Below are positions 28,701 through 41,110 of a DNA stretch of 64,000 bases, piece by piece (positions within the stretch are counted from its first letter, which is position 1; each line of letters starts with the position of its first letter). This DNA comes from Xiphias gladius. Its lineage: Eukaryota > Chordata > Actinopteri > Istiophoriformes > Xiphiidae. The stretch lies in NCBI RefSeq assembly GCF_016859285.1, contig NC_053400.1, forward strand, positions 15,596,501-15,660,500, written 5' to 3'. The translations under genes were made by a program, and so were the position numbers. A model generated the notes under the pieces. The model searched no databases, was not told the DNA's origin, and saw only the letters and a program-made list of their open reading frames with translations.

Positions 28701-30110
28701 AGTGGAAGCAGCTGAAAAACCAGTGTTAGCCTCCAGGGATTTGGTAGGTTTCCAGGACCTTGCTCTTTTGGTCCATCATGCAGTTTCTATCATTCAGCTA
28801 GGAAAAAAAACAACACATCTCTCAGCTGCTCGCACCTGGCTAGATATGCCTAACATCACTGTCAAACGTTGTACTATCCTTAACCCACGCATTGCAGTCC
28901 TAGGCCTGATCTGCGGGACACATAATCGCCCAATGCAGATCTGGAGCTGTTTGTGGATGGTTCAGTCTCAGTTGACCCAGCTACTGGTAAATACATGCAG
29001 GCCCGGTGGTGGTACCACAGCATGAAACTGTGAAAGCAGTCATAATTGACTTTTTTTTCAAATGGGTGAAAGCTTTCCCCACATCCAAAGCCATATGCTA
29101 GTGCAGTGGCAATTGGTAAGAGAAATCCGACCAAGATAAGGAATTGCAGGGAACATCAGTAGTGATGACAGCGCCCATTTTGTCAACACAGCTGTGAAAG
29201 AACTGAGTAAATTCTTGATACTTGAATTGATTTGAAATACCACTGTACTTATCATCCAACTACTGGAGGGGCAGTAGGAAAAGAGAGTGAGCCCGAAAAA
29301 ACAAGTTAGCTAAGTTCTTTACAGAGACGGGGGTTCAGCTGGACCAAGTCTCTCCCTCTAGTCCTGACTCTAATGAGAGCAAGAACAAGGAGCAGAAATG
29401 GGCTCAGCCCATTTGAGAATCTTTTTGGGAGCCCTATGAATACCAATTTCCATAATAGTCATTCTTTCGGCTGCTCGTGTATCTAGTATACTAGAGTTAT
29501 TTCCTGTGTCTCCTTGTGCCTCCTACCAACTGGGATTCCCTGCACCCTCTTCCCCACTGTGTCTCCTGGTCTACTGACAGCTTGCCAGCCGGCTTCCTCA
29601 CTCGTCTGCCTGCCTGCCCTCTGCCTCATCCTGCCTCCCATCTCCACCACCGTAACCATTTCCTTTTATCCTACAATAAACCCACTTTTCCTTACCACCT
29701 TGTTGTCTGTTTGTGTTTGGGTCCAGAAACAAACAAGCTCTAACACAGCCGCTGTAACCAGATGAAAATGTCGGTAGCTTTCATGTTGTGTATGGCCTAT
29801 TTTGCACATTTGACCTCTTACCTGTTTGTCAATGGTGATGGTGGCCCATTTCATCCTGCCAAGTACTACATCTTGCCAGCGGCTGGCACTGGGGATAGTG
29901 ACAACTGAGATCTTCCGGCCCTTACCAAGCTCAATCTGACCAGTATAATAAAACAATAAAATAAGGCAAATCAATTCTAATTGTCATCTTCTATCGACAT
30001 TCAGTCACAGTATATAAATATGAAACACTTGAGGTCATCAGGAAAATAAGTTTCAATGATGCTTTGCAACATTAATTTGATATATTTGTATCTGAAACAA
30101 GATGTTGTGG

Positions 30111-30144
<34 letters not shown>

Positions 30145-33100
30145 CCACAACATTAATGGTAGTAATGTTGTGGCTAAACAGTGTATGATTCACTGTTCAC
30201 ATGAATGCAGTTTCTTTTCTGCTTTTTTTGTTTTCTAGTTTATTGAGTTGAGAGGAATAAACCACACAGGGCATGTTCATTGCATGTACATTATCAGGCT
30301 GTGGCACAGTCAATGCTCGTTGGTAGGATAGTCTGTAGCATCTTCCAATGTTCCCGTTCAGTCGAGTCATATTGCATTCTGCATTATTGTGTCTCAACCT
30401 CTGTCCAAGGTGCTGATCTTTGGACCTCCACACTACTGAGGTAAAGGCAGCCAAACACACACTGTAAATGTTTTATCAAAGGAATGCAATTGACTGAAGT
30501 TTGACAAACACAAAATCATAAAACACCATCACCTCTGGTCTTCTTTGCTTTAAAAAAAAAAAGATATTGTCTTCATTTATAATAACTGTGCCATTTTCTT
30601 TCAAAGACTTAGTTGTTAAAGCCCCAAAATACTTTTACGCATATTAATAAGCAACAACTCACTTTGGGAACATCTTGTTCATTGTCTGTTAAGATGTAGT
30701 ATGTGACCCTGAAGTCAACAAGAAAGTACTTTTCACCTGACTCCAGGAAGCCCTTCAGGAAACGGGTATATCTGTACAGGTAGAGAGAAGCAAGCCAGAA
30801 GCATTATCCATTAGTATAGGACAAGAAAAGACAACGCAATGAAAAACAATACCATACAGAAGACAGCTCGTGTTTATGTGAGTGAGCTTTACATTTTCAG
30901 GTTTACAAAATTTTAGATTTCAGCTTCATGCAGTGGGTCAGGTAAAACCTCACTCCTATAATATCCTGTGAGAATATCCTGTGTACCTACTTGCCAACAG
31001 CAAACACCACCACAGCGACTCTTGGGTCCATTTTCTTATAGATGGCATCGATAACCACTGGATCAAAGGTTCCCTCCCAAACCAGAGGAGCATTCCAGTT
31101 TGTCACTGAGTTCACATCAGTGCGTCTGGGAGAACAAAGACATTGTGTATTCAAATCTAGATCTAATGGCATTAAAGCAATATATATCCATGTGCACAAT
31201 GTGTGAAATAATATTTAAAAAATGGCCGTATAATTTCTCACAGCCTGTGGTGACGCGTTCTTATTTTGCCCACAGGGGACCAGTCTTGCTCATTCATGTT
31301 CACATATATAAAGTAAGGGTAACTGCTCTACAATTACATGAACAATGTCGGGTTTCAGCACAAGCCACTCCACAGATGTACATGGACAATAATAACTGCA
31401 TAAAATGGCCATACAGTATATAGAAGTCTTTGCTTTAAATGTGTGATAACAGTGCCAAAGTGAGATGCTCAACATCCAGGTTGCCATGTATAAATTTTAC
31501 ACAGCAGAATAATGTAATATCTGTTTTCCATAGCTTACCCTTTTTGTGTGCTTGGCTGAGCATATTTCACTCTGGAAAAGAAAAGCAAAGATCAAATTTA
31601 ACTTTATCTTTCTAAATAGGAAAGCTAATTTGGCTAGAGGCACATGCAGAGGTAAATACAGCACAAGGAAGACAACAGCTCAGAAAATACATAAAGTAAA
31701 ACAATAAATACAGCGATAAATACAATAAACTCGAACAATAATAATGACGATTCATAAAAATAAAAACAATACCAGAGGACCAGATACCAGAGCTTTATAT
31801 CGTCATCTCATGGTGCTATGTGCTGTGTTTCTGAACGCCTGAAAAGTAATGTGCCTTTTAAAATCATACTATCCATTTATCCGTGCATGACTTTTTGAGA
31901 CCTATCTCAGCATGCGTTAAGTGACAGAAAGGTACACACAGGCAGGTTGCCAGCACAAAGAGCTACATTTATTGTTGTGAGGCCCAAGTACTAAGCAGTG
32001 AGCTTGCATTGCCCTGGTAAAATAATACCCAGTAATATTTAATCTGCTGTGTGCACTGCAGAAAACTCTGAGTTGTGTGGCAGCATCCAGGGAATTGAGA
32101 ATGGCAATTGATTACAGATGAAGATTGAAGTCCCAGTGTAGCGTAGTCACCATCTTGGCCATAAAAGTGTAATGATGACTAACCAGCACCAGAGGTGCAG
32201 TAAGTTTGTAAAGGTGAAAACAAGCAAAGCTGGAAAACTTATGCTTCTTCCTTTTCATGTTATTTATACTTTTATAACCTCAGGCAGATTCTTGCACCGT
32301 TTATGATCTGTTTTAAGAGTAGTTGAAGTGTGGAAACGTTTAACAGGGCAAGATATGAACTAGAGTCACACCTTTTGAAAATGGCCAGCTGTATTTGAAC
32401 CAGCTCTTCCTCTCTGTTAGTCAGAGAAGTGGATTCTCACCCAGTTTGCATTTTTAGGTCTCCAATCCTCCAGCTGTCAAAGCAGCCTTTTATCTGTACA
32501 TCCTTCTCTACATCCTTCCCCTCAGGATTATCTTCACAGGTTTCGCAAAATCTTAAAAGGGAAACACAGTATATATTAAAAGTACAAAATGACAGAATTA
32601 ATGAAATGGATGATAAAATCATTTAAAAAGGTTTAAGAATTCACAAAATTGCTACAGATGGACATTTCCTGGAATGGTTGAGCGGTGACAAGATTATTGG
32701 GAAAGGTATTTACTGTGTTCAGTAAATACGTTTCCCAGTGAGGAATTTCATTTAGAAAGTTTTACATTAACACCTGCTAGTGGATGTCCACAGGGACTGG
32801 CAGTTGTTTGTTTTGTTAAATTTTGCTCAAACCCTTTCTTGAGTTGTCAGTTCAGAGGACTTAACTCCTTTACTTGAAGGTTATTTTCATGTTCTATTAT
32901 GTGCATTTGCATTTCTAAATCCTCTCTGTCTGAAAGAAATCTTACCTGAATGATGAGAGGGTATATCCCGAGTAGAAATAGATGAATCTGTGAAGACACA
33001 CAGGTACGAGTTAACCAGAGATGTGAGGAGTGTACATTAAAGGAATACAGTTTTTTCTTGTTTTTTCCTCTTTTTCTACCAACATGCATCCACAATAATC

Positions 33101-36100
33101 TGTGTTCAGTAAACACTTCTACAATTTTTTTTAGTGTTAGAGGAGTAGTGTTATGGAGTCCCAGAGCTGACAAAATGTATACGAAAAGGTTACCGGACAA
33201 GTCAAATAACAATAACATTATGTACTTCTGCACATGAACTGCAAGCCTGAATTTTTCTACACATTACCAGGAGGAGTTTTTTTGTGTGAACGCAAATGTC
33301 TGAATCAGTTGAACCGGATATTAAACAGACTTTACCCTGCTAGCTCCCTAGTACAAAGTCAGTGTAATGTCCAATTGATCCAATAGAGCAGGTAGTTATC
33401 AGGAGAACTGATTGTTGATTACATTTCTATCCTGCCTCCTGCTTGCTCTACCCACACGCCACCCTCGCCGAAACCAAATGGAGTATTTCCAGTAGGTGTG
33501 ACCACGTCTCTCAGAGACAATCTCCAAGTGTGTGAAAAGGGCTATTGTTAGTCAAATAAATAAAAGTATAAAAAGAAAGCTTTATACTTTTTCTTTAACC
33601 TCCAGGGAAAAGAAAAATGCGAAAAGCTTTTCATTTAAAAAAAAAATCTTTACTACCAATCAGTTGATAACTTAAGTTCAAACTTGAGTTCATTTATTTT
33701 ACTTATCTTTCACTAGCTCTTTTTAGTTTTCAACTCCTTCGTTTATTTTAACACATAGCTGATATACCATTATTACTTATTTTACCACTTCAACATTTCC
33801 CATTTCCCTCACCACATTGCAAATTTTCAAAATGCTTATATAATACAAAACGTTTCATTTCAGTTATTTAACAGTAATACTGAATTTATTACTGAGTTTC
33901 AACTTGCCTTTTTTTTGGCTTTTGGGCTCCATATAGTCTGAAATACATTTCAGGGCACCAGGAATACAGATCAAATAATGCGGTTAGCTACTTGTGAGCT
34001 AGCCACACTTATAGCTAAATTAAACTTCATTCAGTTTAATTTTGTCCATGAGATTAAACTGGGTGTGGAGTCAGGTGACTAAACTGAATATCAGTAACAG
34101 TAAGCAGCTAAAATAAGTTAGTGATGATAATTTGAATTAAAATTTTAGGTTACTGTGCATCTTGATGGCATGCACTCCTTGAAGAACGTATAAAATGAAA
34201 CAGACACATGTAGCATACATAGTAAAAAGGGGCTGATTTGACTTTGGAAAAGTTAATAACATTAAGCCAAAAACAGCATAAGAAGGTTCAAGCCAACGAT
34301 AGATCAGTTATGCAAGCTGTCCACATGACAAATCCAAAGTGTATGACATTTTATCTCAGAGCTGCTAATTCTGGTCATAAAACAGTTAAAAGAGTTGTTA
34401 TCATTATCATATATTTTTCCTTCTATGATGGACCAACAGATGTTGGTCATGAGAGTGAATAATAGTAGTGAGTCACATGAAGTCTGACATTTTGAACGCT
34501 TGTAATGAACCAATCAACTGTGACCATTGTCGTGCTTAAAAGCATACACTGTTTGCTGATGTTAACATAAACCTCGTCGAGAGCCTCGTAAAATGAGCCA
34601 CAAAAATAAAACTTTTTCCTGGTTAAACATCAGCAGATCGACAGGTTCCCCTTATTGCTCTGGGCAAAACCTCCATGTTTATTTATGTGTGGAGGTGAAG
34701 ACTGCTCTGGTGTGTGAAATGTGAGACCATCCACACACAAAGTCACTAAATAAGTACATAAATGTAGCCTAACAACCAAAGATAGCACAGTAACACACGA
34801 TGTGATCATTAACTATCCAAAATTAAATTATCCTGCGTGAGTTCTTTGTACTTGCGCTGTGTCTGTGTCTTGTTCACAACTGTCTAAATGTATTTTTTCA
34901 GCCTAAAATGTTTTTAATGGCGACAAATTGCAGATTGGATTTCAATATTCATGTAAGTGATAACATGTATGAAGGGCACAACATGGAAGACTTTCCTTTT
35001 ATAAATACTTTGAAAATTGAGATCCTGAGCTTCTTAATCATGTGAATTTAGCCAGTTTATACTTCTCAAATCCAGGCAGGTGCTGACAATAACATGTATG
35101 CTCTATATACACATATACATGTTTTTCTCATAATGTTACAAAGTAAACACTCAAATACTAAATATCTTTTAGTTCAGCATTCAATCAGAGGATTAATTAC
35201 ATTTGCTTACAGATTAACTGTAAAGATTTTATGAAAATCCTTTAAATGTAAACAATTACATTTATTTAGCAGTTACACTGTATTGTTCTTTAAATCCTGC
35301 AATAATCTGCTGTGTAATTCTGCAGTGGCAGTACAATGCTATATTATTTGATGTGAGCTGCCATTACTTCATTTGTTTGATATGTGCGTAGCCATAATAA
35401 ACCATCTTTGTGACTTTAAACTGTCATGGTACATTTACAGGTAATATTAAATGACAAGGTCAGAAAGAACACTAGATAACTGCCATTCAGCAGGAGGGGA
35501 AAAAAAATCTTTCCACACTGCAACCTAAGACAGGCACTTTATATGAATTGGACTAGGAACAGGCCAAAATCACATTTACAAACTATTGTAGTTTTACATC
35601 AAACATCTTTCAATGCCATTACCTTCCTTAAGCTTGTTACTGTAAATATTTAGTAGAACTACAATATTTGGCTGCTGTTTAAGGTTTCAGCTTTTATTCC
35701 CTTTATGATAAACCTGGCAGGTCTAGTGTGTACATAAGTGCATCTCTTGTCCTTGCTCAGCAAAATTCTTACCCCAAAAGGAGGAGAAGAAAAACCAAGC
35801 AGACCAAAATATAGTCTGAAAAAGTAGCATAATATTCAACCTATTTATATATATCAATTACCATGAGTCATATTTACAAAATTTCAAAAAGAGAAACTGT
35901 TATAATCTCAGATCAAAAATATGTAGTTGACATTCCCTTCCCAGTGACACTACTTGTTGCAGTCATTCGATATATTTTCTTTAAATAAAAGCCTCAACCA
36001 TGAATAATCTATCAGATGTTTTTTATAAAGACATTTAGAACTACTATAATTTGTAGTGTGGTTAAAAAAGAAGTACAACTCTTATTATTACAGGTAAAAC

Positions 36101-36171
36101 ACTTACCCCAAAAGGACGAGAAGAAAGGCAAAACTGAATAAAATACTGGTCCTGGAAATGTAGCGCAACAT
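25785..36171 (-). CDS. Family-6 glycosyltransferase (ABO/alpha-1,3-Gal(NAc)T-like)
   Basis: GT6 enzymes are type II Golgi proteins that add alpha-1,3-linked Gal or GalNAc to glycan ends (ABO, GGTA1 and Forssman synthase families). The 11 coding exons (complement) are 36107-36171, 32946-32987, 32441-32551, 31539-31571, 30991-31125, 30663-30771, 29822-29935, 27343-27459, 26953-27086, 26508-26585 and 25785-25947; they join in phase to 366 aa. Residues about 9-30 are a signal anchor ([18 protein letters not shown]). Catalytic features are [10 protein letters not shown], the metal-binding DID at 215-217 ([11 protein letters not shown]), [20 protein letters not shown], specificity tripeptide TAA at 271-273, and WQEESHLNK with the expected catalytic Glu at 308. 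The C-terminus after SPEYLW is frame-shifted relative to the family. Donor specificity, and hence which paralogue this is, cannot be decided from sequence alone. The catalytic core looks intact, but the altered tail and duplicated exons leave function open. Confidence 0.9.
26013..26175 (-). pseudogene. Decayed duplicate of the GT6 terminal exon
   Basis: This segment is a second copy of 25814-25980: both end on the plus strand with GACGGGCAGATATGCCATG and both contain ACCTTGGTTGGTTTGTTGTA. On the minus strand it still reads [10 protein letters not shown]. It then goes out of frame through an AG insertion before TACTGTG. It also lacks the acceptor CATGCAG present in the functional copy. It lies within intron 10, upstream of the used terminal exon, and cannot replace it. 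Confidence 0.85.
28091..28116. repeat. (GT)n microsatellite
   Basis: Short TG run within the retroelement mosaic. Confidence 0.9.
28400..29460 (+). pseudogene. Retroelement pol relics (reverse transcriptase / RNase H)
   Basis: At 28428-28620 the translation reads [20 protein letters not shown], then [12 protein letters not shown] and [13 protein letters not shown]. This is the conserved palm region of a Ty3/gypsy-type reverse transcriptase, cut off before its active-site Asp box. From about 28630, [15 protein letters not shown] and the following [27 protein letters not shown] and [11 protein letters not shown] resemble the connection/RNase H part of a retrovirus-like pol, probably an endogenous retrovirus. 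The two pieces are joined without the sequence that should lie between. Stops and frame breaks follow to about 29460. Non-functional. Confidence 0.65.
30102..30153. repeat. Perfect 52-bp palindrome with TA-repeat core
   Basis: ATGTTGTGGCTC (30102-30113), then a pure TA run, then GAGCCACAACAT (30142-30153). The arms are exact reverse complements and the core is self-complementary. A third partial copy (TAATGTTGTGGCT) follows at about 30162-30174. It lies in GT6 intron 6. Confidence 0.93.
35773..35830 (-). pseudogene. Duplicate of GT6 first coding exon
   Basis: The minus strand reads ATG CTA CTTTTTCAG ... CTTCTCCTTTTGGG|GTAAG. It aligns with the used first exon at 36107-36171, which ends CTTCTCGTCCTTTTGGG|GTAAG. 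From its own ATG it encodes 18 hydrophobic codons but ends in phase 1, whereas the next exon requires phase 2. Used as an alternative first exon it would therefore shift the frame. It could be a dead duplicate or a non-coding alternative exon. Confidence 0.65.
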
Positions 36172-38100
36172 ATTAAATCTTTGGTAGTTTATAGGCTATT
36201 GTCCAATTAGACTGTATCTTTAACTGGAATATTAATGAATTCTAACAGAGGTTACACCACACTGGGAGCATTGGCTGGAGGCTCAGTTTCGATATAACAT
36301 TACACAAGCAGCGCATTAAGCTAATTTCCATACCATAATAACACAGAGATGGAGAGTTTACTGAGCATGAAGTAAAGTCAAGCAGGGTCTAAGAGATAAG
36401 GAGAGGGAGGGACCTCAGTTTTGGACCGACAGCACTATCAGGAATTTGCATGAAATGGCAAGTAAATTAACTGAAGGACAAAGCCATAACAGTAATGTGT
36501 GCAATAAAACAAAAGAAAGGAAAACCTCACAAAGATAGTCGGGTTTGGCAGAGAGACCTCTTCCAGTTGCTCTCGAAGGAAGCAGATATGAACCGTATTG
36601 AGGTGAACACAGAGTGAAGCCAAGAGAAGACATGCATTTCTGCATTTTATTTTTTGCCAGAGATGACCATGTGGGGGGTATGGTGTTCTCAAATTTGGAC
36701 ATCTCTGTCAAAAAAAAGAGAAGATGTTCACATGTGAAGTAAAATCAGATAAGGAAACAAAAGCTTTGCAAACACCACAGGCCACATCATTTCAATTTAG
36801 TAAAAATCGTTAATGTGTAATGTAAGATTGCTTCACTAACGTTAATGTTCTCTTAGTTATTCTGCTCTGCTTGTTTGTAACACTCATTGAAGACCCTGCC
36901 ACATCCTCCAGTTGCTGAAGGCAATTCATGGTCTGACACTGTCTGATGAAACCTTATACTGATACTGTTGATTGCCTGAATATTTTATATTATGGGGAAT
37001 ACACAAATTCACTGTAAGATTTACACCGGTTTTCTATTACACAAACAGCAATAACACAACATGCATTCATGACAAGATGACATTTAGTGTCACATAACAC
37101 TGAGGAGTAAAAATGGATCATTGACTCACAATAAAAGAGAACAAGAAAGTGTTTGTGTATATTTGTGTGTACGTAGAAGCACTTGAGTGGTGCATCTATG
37201 CATTTATCTGTAACATGGATTGTTAACTAGAAAAGGTCAAACCTATGAAGAAATTTCAACTGTGCTCATAACCTGACCACTTCCCTCCCCACTTCTGCTT
37301 TGCTGCGTGGTTACGGTGCCGATTACGTACTCATTACCGACCTCTGCCTTTTTTTCCCGCCCAAGTAAACACCTTTTTAACTTCCCCTGCCTTGGGTTTG
37401 AGTCCTGCTTTTGAGTCCACACAATTTGGTACAAACTGCCTTGACTCAGAAGAGAAAGTCTGCTCAGTCTGAAGCTTATCGTTGTTAGGTTACTGAGCAG
37501 CAACGCTGTATACAGTACACTGTGGCTTCTGAATGAGGGTTCTGGATTAAACTTCCATTGCAATATTTGTCCTATATAATGTCCTACTATGACGTTTATT
37601 CTACAAAGAAATATATGTTCGCTAAGCTTTCACTACAGTATGCACTGTAACATTGTGGTACCACCCAGTAATTAATTTACAGTGAACAGAGATCAGGTAT
37701 CATTTCACCGTACTCTGAACCTAGAGGAGGACTAGCTCCTCAACCCAGTTGGTGTGCTGTTTTAAAATGTTATTACAGTGTTGGCAGGTGGTATACCATT
37801 GAATACTGAATGGTTGGTATGGTGTGATATGTACTGTAAGGAATATTACCTAACAGGTTGTACATTAGATGATTTTAATATATTTGTAATAGAGGTGGTA
37901 CAGTTAAATCTTTACACAAAGACAAATTGTATAGTCAGTATTGTGTTTGTATCAGGGTTTTGTACAACACAAATATGGCTGATATTTGTAGTTTTGGAGC
38001 ACAACAACGACTGTGCAACAACTGAACGAGCAGAGTGTGGTGGCGGTGTCTGTCGTCTTGTTTAGAAGAGGAAAGTCAATAAGATTCATCTTGTGAATGA

Positions 38101-38445
38101 GTGGTGTTAAATGCTGCAGCTATGAGGAGGATATATTACAGCCGTGAAGCACCTTGCTTGGCAGGTCCTTTTCACGCACACCGTATAAACCAGGGAGGTG
38201 AAAAGCGATGGTTCATGTGTATCACAGATTTTCTATGCCGAGACTGGAGAGGGGATACTGCAGTGAGAAAACACATGGATTTCCAAGCAGTTCAGTTATA
38301 TCAAGTTTCAGTGCTTGATGTTAAAGGCATGGCAGGTCAATATATCAGCCTAAAGAAGGTCCCATTCATCAGCAGGTGGTTCACGGGTCAAATCTCATCT
38401 GAGCTTGGATCAACTGCAAAATTTGATTTGTACATGTTTGATTAA
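38101..38445 (+). other. Unrecognised 114-codon open frame
   Basis: The frame reads FHAHRINQGGEKRWFMCITD, then VRKHMDFQAVQLYQVSVLDV and GQYISLKKVPFISRWF. Composition is protein-like, but I recognise no domain. The apparent start is inside the open frame and there is no obvious neighbouring exon. It may be a relic exon or part of a repeat. Confidence 0.2.
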
Positions 38446-40589
38446 AAATGTACAATTTCTACCCACTACTGCCCAGAGAAAAAATCTTCTACATAACTAC
38501 ACATTAGTCTGATGACCAGCAAGACTGCAACAAATATGAAATGTAGTTAGCTAACAGTCTGTTTAGTTAAGCATTTACAAAGCACATGCTTAGTTACCTT
38601 ATCTCCTGAAGGTATGAAACTATTGGTAGTCGTGTCCCTGTGTCTCAGAGTTGAGAAGTTAATGTTCACCTGGAATCTAAATTGGTAACTAAAAGTCTTT
38701 TCTCCAATTATGTCTTTGGATACTATAGAGTAGGTGTAGCTTTAAACATGTTAACTAACCAGAAATAAGGATATTAATATATACACAAAGGGAAACATGA
38801 AGAAAACAGGGTGTCACTAAGGAAAGAATTAAAAGAAACAATTGTCCTGCATGATGTGTCGGAGTGAAGGGCTCCCTTGTTACTTGGGATTGACAGGAAT
38901 TTATAGTTGTGGGATGGAGCACTGGGTTCATTCATACCTTATTTAAATTCCATATACATGTAAAGTGTTGTCTGAAGGCCAAAACACGTTGGTTACATTA
39001 CAAAGTTTTCAGAACTACAAGATTAGATTACATCGTTATTGTCACTGTGCTCAGAAATCAGCAAATCTCTGTTGCTCGAGCTTTGATCCACCTGACTGCC
39101 TGCCTTTTCTTTACATCTTGCAAGCAGGTTTTTCCAGCACCACCCCTTTATAGATAGGTTTTGTTAACATTTTAAAAGAGTACTCCACTGATTTAACATT
39201 GAAAATCGATGTAGTATGATGCAGTAGAACCAGATGTATCCTTCATCTGAGTCCTAATAACATCTCTAACATCATAACTAGTGACTACATTGTCCTTACC
39301 TCTAATGCAAATGGATAGCTTCTTTTTTTGGTGTCTTCCCCGACTACCTAAGTACATTATCACTCATACTTATATCCACTTTGTCTGAGAGCTAATAGAG
39401 CTGGCTACATGTTGCTCAAAGTGCTAAAATCAAATCTAAATTGCCTCCATAACAGGGACTCCATGTTTTGGCCTGTAAGAAATATACAGAATTGAAAATA
39501 ACACATTTTCATGGCTTTCTGACAGTTCGGTATTTTCCTCACCTTGAAATGTACATTACCTGTCAGTCTGTGCTCATCACAGCGCAGTGCAGCTGGTGTA
39601 AATGTGGGAGGACAGGGGGGAAGAATTTGATTCAAATTAGGCAGTACAAAGTGATTTTTATTAACAACCTGCAAATTAAATACTTTAGAGCGAATGCATC
39701 AGGCAGCTCTCATCACTTTGATCCCTGGCTCTTCTTGCCCATGTCAAAATTTTCTCGAACCCAAAATTACCCCTGATGTGTATGTATATGGGTAAAAAAT
39801 GTCCAATACTTGTTAGCGGTACTGTCTACCTGAGTCATGCATTACAATAGACACAATCTGCAATATTGTGGCTGGGAGGTCAGTGAGGGATCTTCTTTTC
39901 GTCGCTGGACTAGCGGCCACTTTGTGGTTGGTTGAGATGACTGCACAGTTGGCAGTGGAAGTGAGGGGATAGCTCACTGGCAGACTGAAATACATTAACT
40001 TTGAATTACTTGTTGGCCCACGGCTCGCCATAGGTGGGATCTGACACTTAATGGCACATGTCGCCAGACCAGCTGTTTGTCTCTCGTGCTAAAATAGTAA
40101 AGATTTTATGACAGCTTTAAACATCACCATCAAAGTGCTGATAACTTCACGATACAGGACCCGGATCTCTGTGAGGGGATGCACGTTTACCATCGCGCCG
40201 TTTACAGTCATTTCTATTCATAAATCTATGTTCCCATGTCCTTCTGTTCCATGTCACACATCCTACACGAACCTTGTATCTCTGAAACTGAAAAATATGA
40301 ACATCTTGATCAATTATTTTGGACTTGCATTGTGCTCTTTTGCAATAGTTCTGTCCCTAAAGTCTGTACTGACTTGGGAAAAGTCAGGGTGCTGCTCCCT
40401 CTACCAGGAATCAGTTGCAAAATTACCTGAACCTCAGAGAACTGGTCTCACTGGATGAATTAAAGTAATTTTAAATTACTCGGAGGCAGGCACATCTGGT
40501 TGTAGATGTTTTGACTGATTCATATTGCCCCTGTTTGATCCCTGATGTTGTTGACTTTTGTTGAATATTTAACGAATATTTTTGATATT

Positions 40590-40735
40590 TTAAGTGTCTG
40601 TAATTTATTCTTTATTTTTATTTTAATTGTTATATGTATGTCTGAAACCCTGTTTATTGTGCTGCTGCCTGTCTTGGCCGGGATGCTCTTGTAAAAGAGA
40701 TTTTTAATCTCAGTTAGACTTTAAAAAAAAAAAAT
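40590..40735 (+). mobile_element. LINE 3' end fragment
   Basis: CTGCTGCCTGTCTTGGCCGG, followed by ATGCTCTTGTAAAAGAGATT and TTTAATCTCAG, ends in an A-run. This is a familiar 3' terminus of fish non-LTR retrotransposons. The 5' part is missing. Confidence 0.6.
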
Positions 40736-40965
40736 TCAAAAGATATTCCCTCATTTGGTATTTGATGATGGTGGTGGAGAGCGCTGTCTCAAAATGTCGG
40801 TCCATAATCAATTACATAAACAACTGGGTTGAGATCCGGTGACTGCGAAGGCCACAGCATATGAATCACATCATTTTCATACTCATCAAACTCTTCAGTG
40901 ACCCCTTGTGGCCTATGGATGGGGGCATTGTCATCCTGTTTCGCCACTCATTTTTCAAGTTTTTC
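40735..40965 (-). mobile_element. Tc1-like transposase fragment
   Basis: On the minus strand the translation reads QDDNAPIHRPQGVTEEFDEY, then MLWPSQSPDLNPV. These are the second catalytic Asp region and the WPSQSPDLNP signature of Tc1-family transposases. The Glu expected after NP is replaced by Val and a stop follows soon after. No terminal repeats were seen. A different, older family than the 10.7-kb copy. Confidence 0.8.
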
Positions 40966-40999
40966 CTTTAATTTGTCAACCGTCTGTATATAACAATGT

Positions 41000-41110
41000 T
41001 GGCTGATATATCAATATCTAAATCTAGTCGGTATCAGCATTGGCCCTAAAATTCCAGTATCGGACAGGCTGTGATATCAATAGCTCAGTTTTCCTTTAGT
41101 ACTGGTTAGG
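41000..41110. repeat. Dispersed repeat (TCGGTATCAGCATTGGCC type)
   Basis: GTCGGTATCAGCATTGGCC and AGTATCGGACAGGCTG resemble the core of a common fish short element. The fragment at 63228-63300 appears to be the same family. Confidence 0.5.

Larger units (their letters stand above)
27690..29730 (+). mobile_element. Mosaic of retroelement pieces in GT6 intron 7
   Basis: The insertion begins near TGTGTCACGGCTCTGGC and ends before the GT6 exon at 29822-29935. It contains two related pyrimidine-rich segments (28267-28440 and 29480-29730, sharing GAGTTATTTCC and TCCTTGTGCC) that may be remnants of long terminal repeats. Between them are pol-like coding relics. A GT microsatellite lies at 28091-28116. 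Boundaries and target duplication are not clear. Confidence 0.6.

Noticed and set aside
28267-29730. Intact endogenous retrovirus with paired LTRs
   Set aside because: The two flanking segments share only short strings, no TG...CA ends or target duplication are clear, and the coding relics are broken and incomplete.
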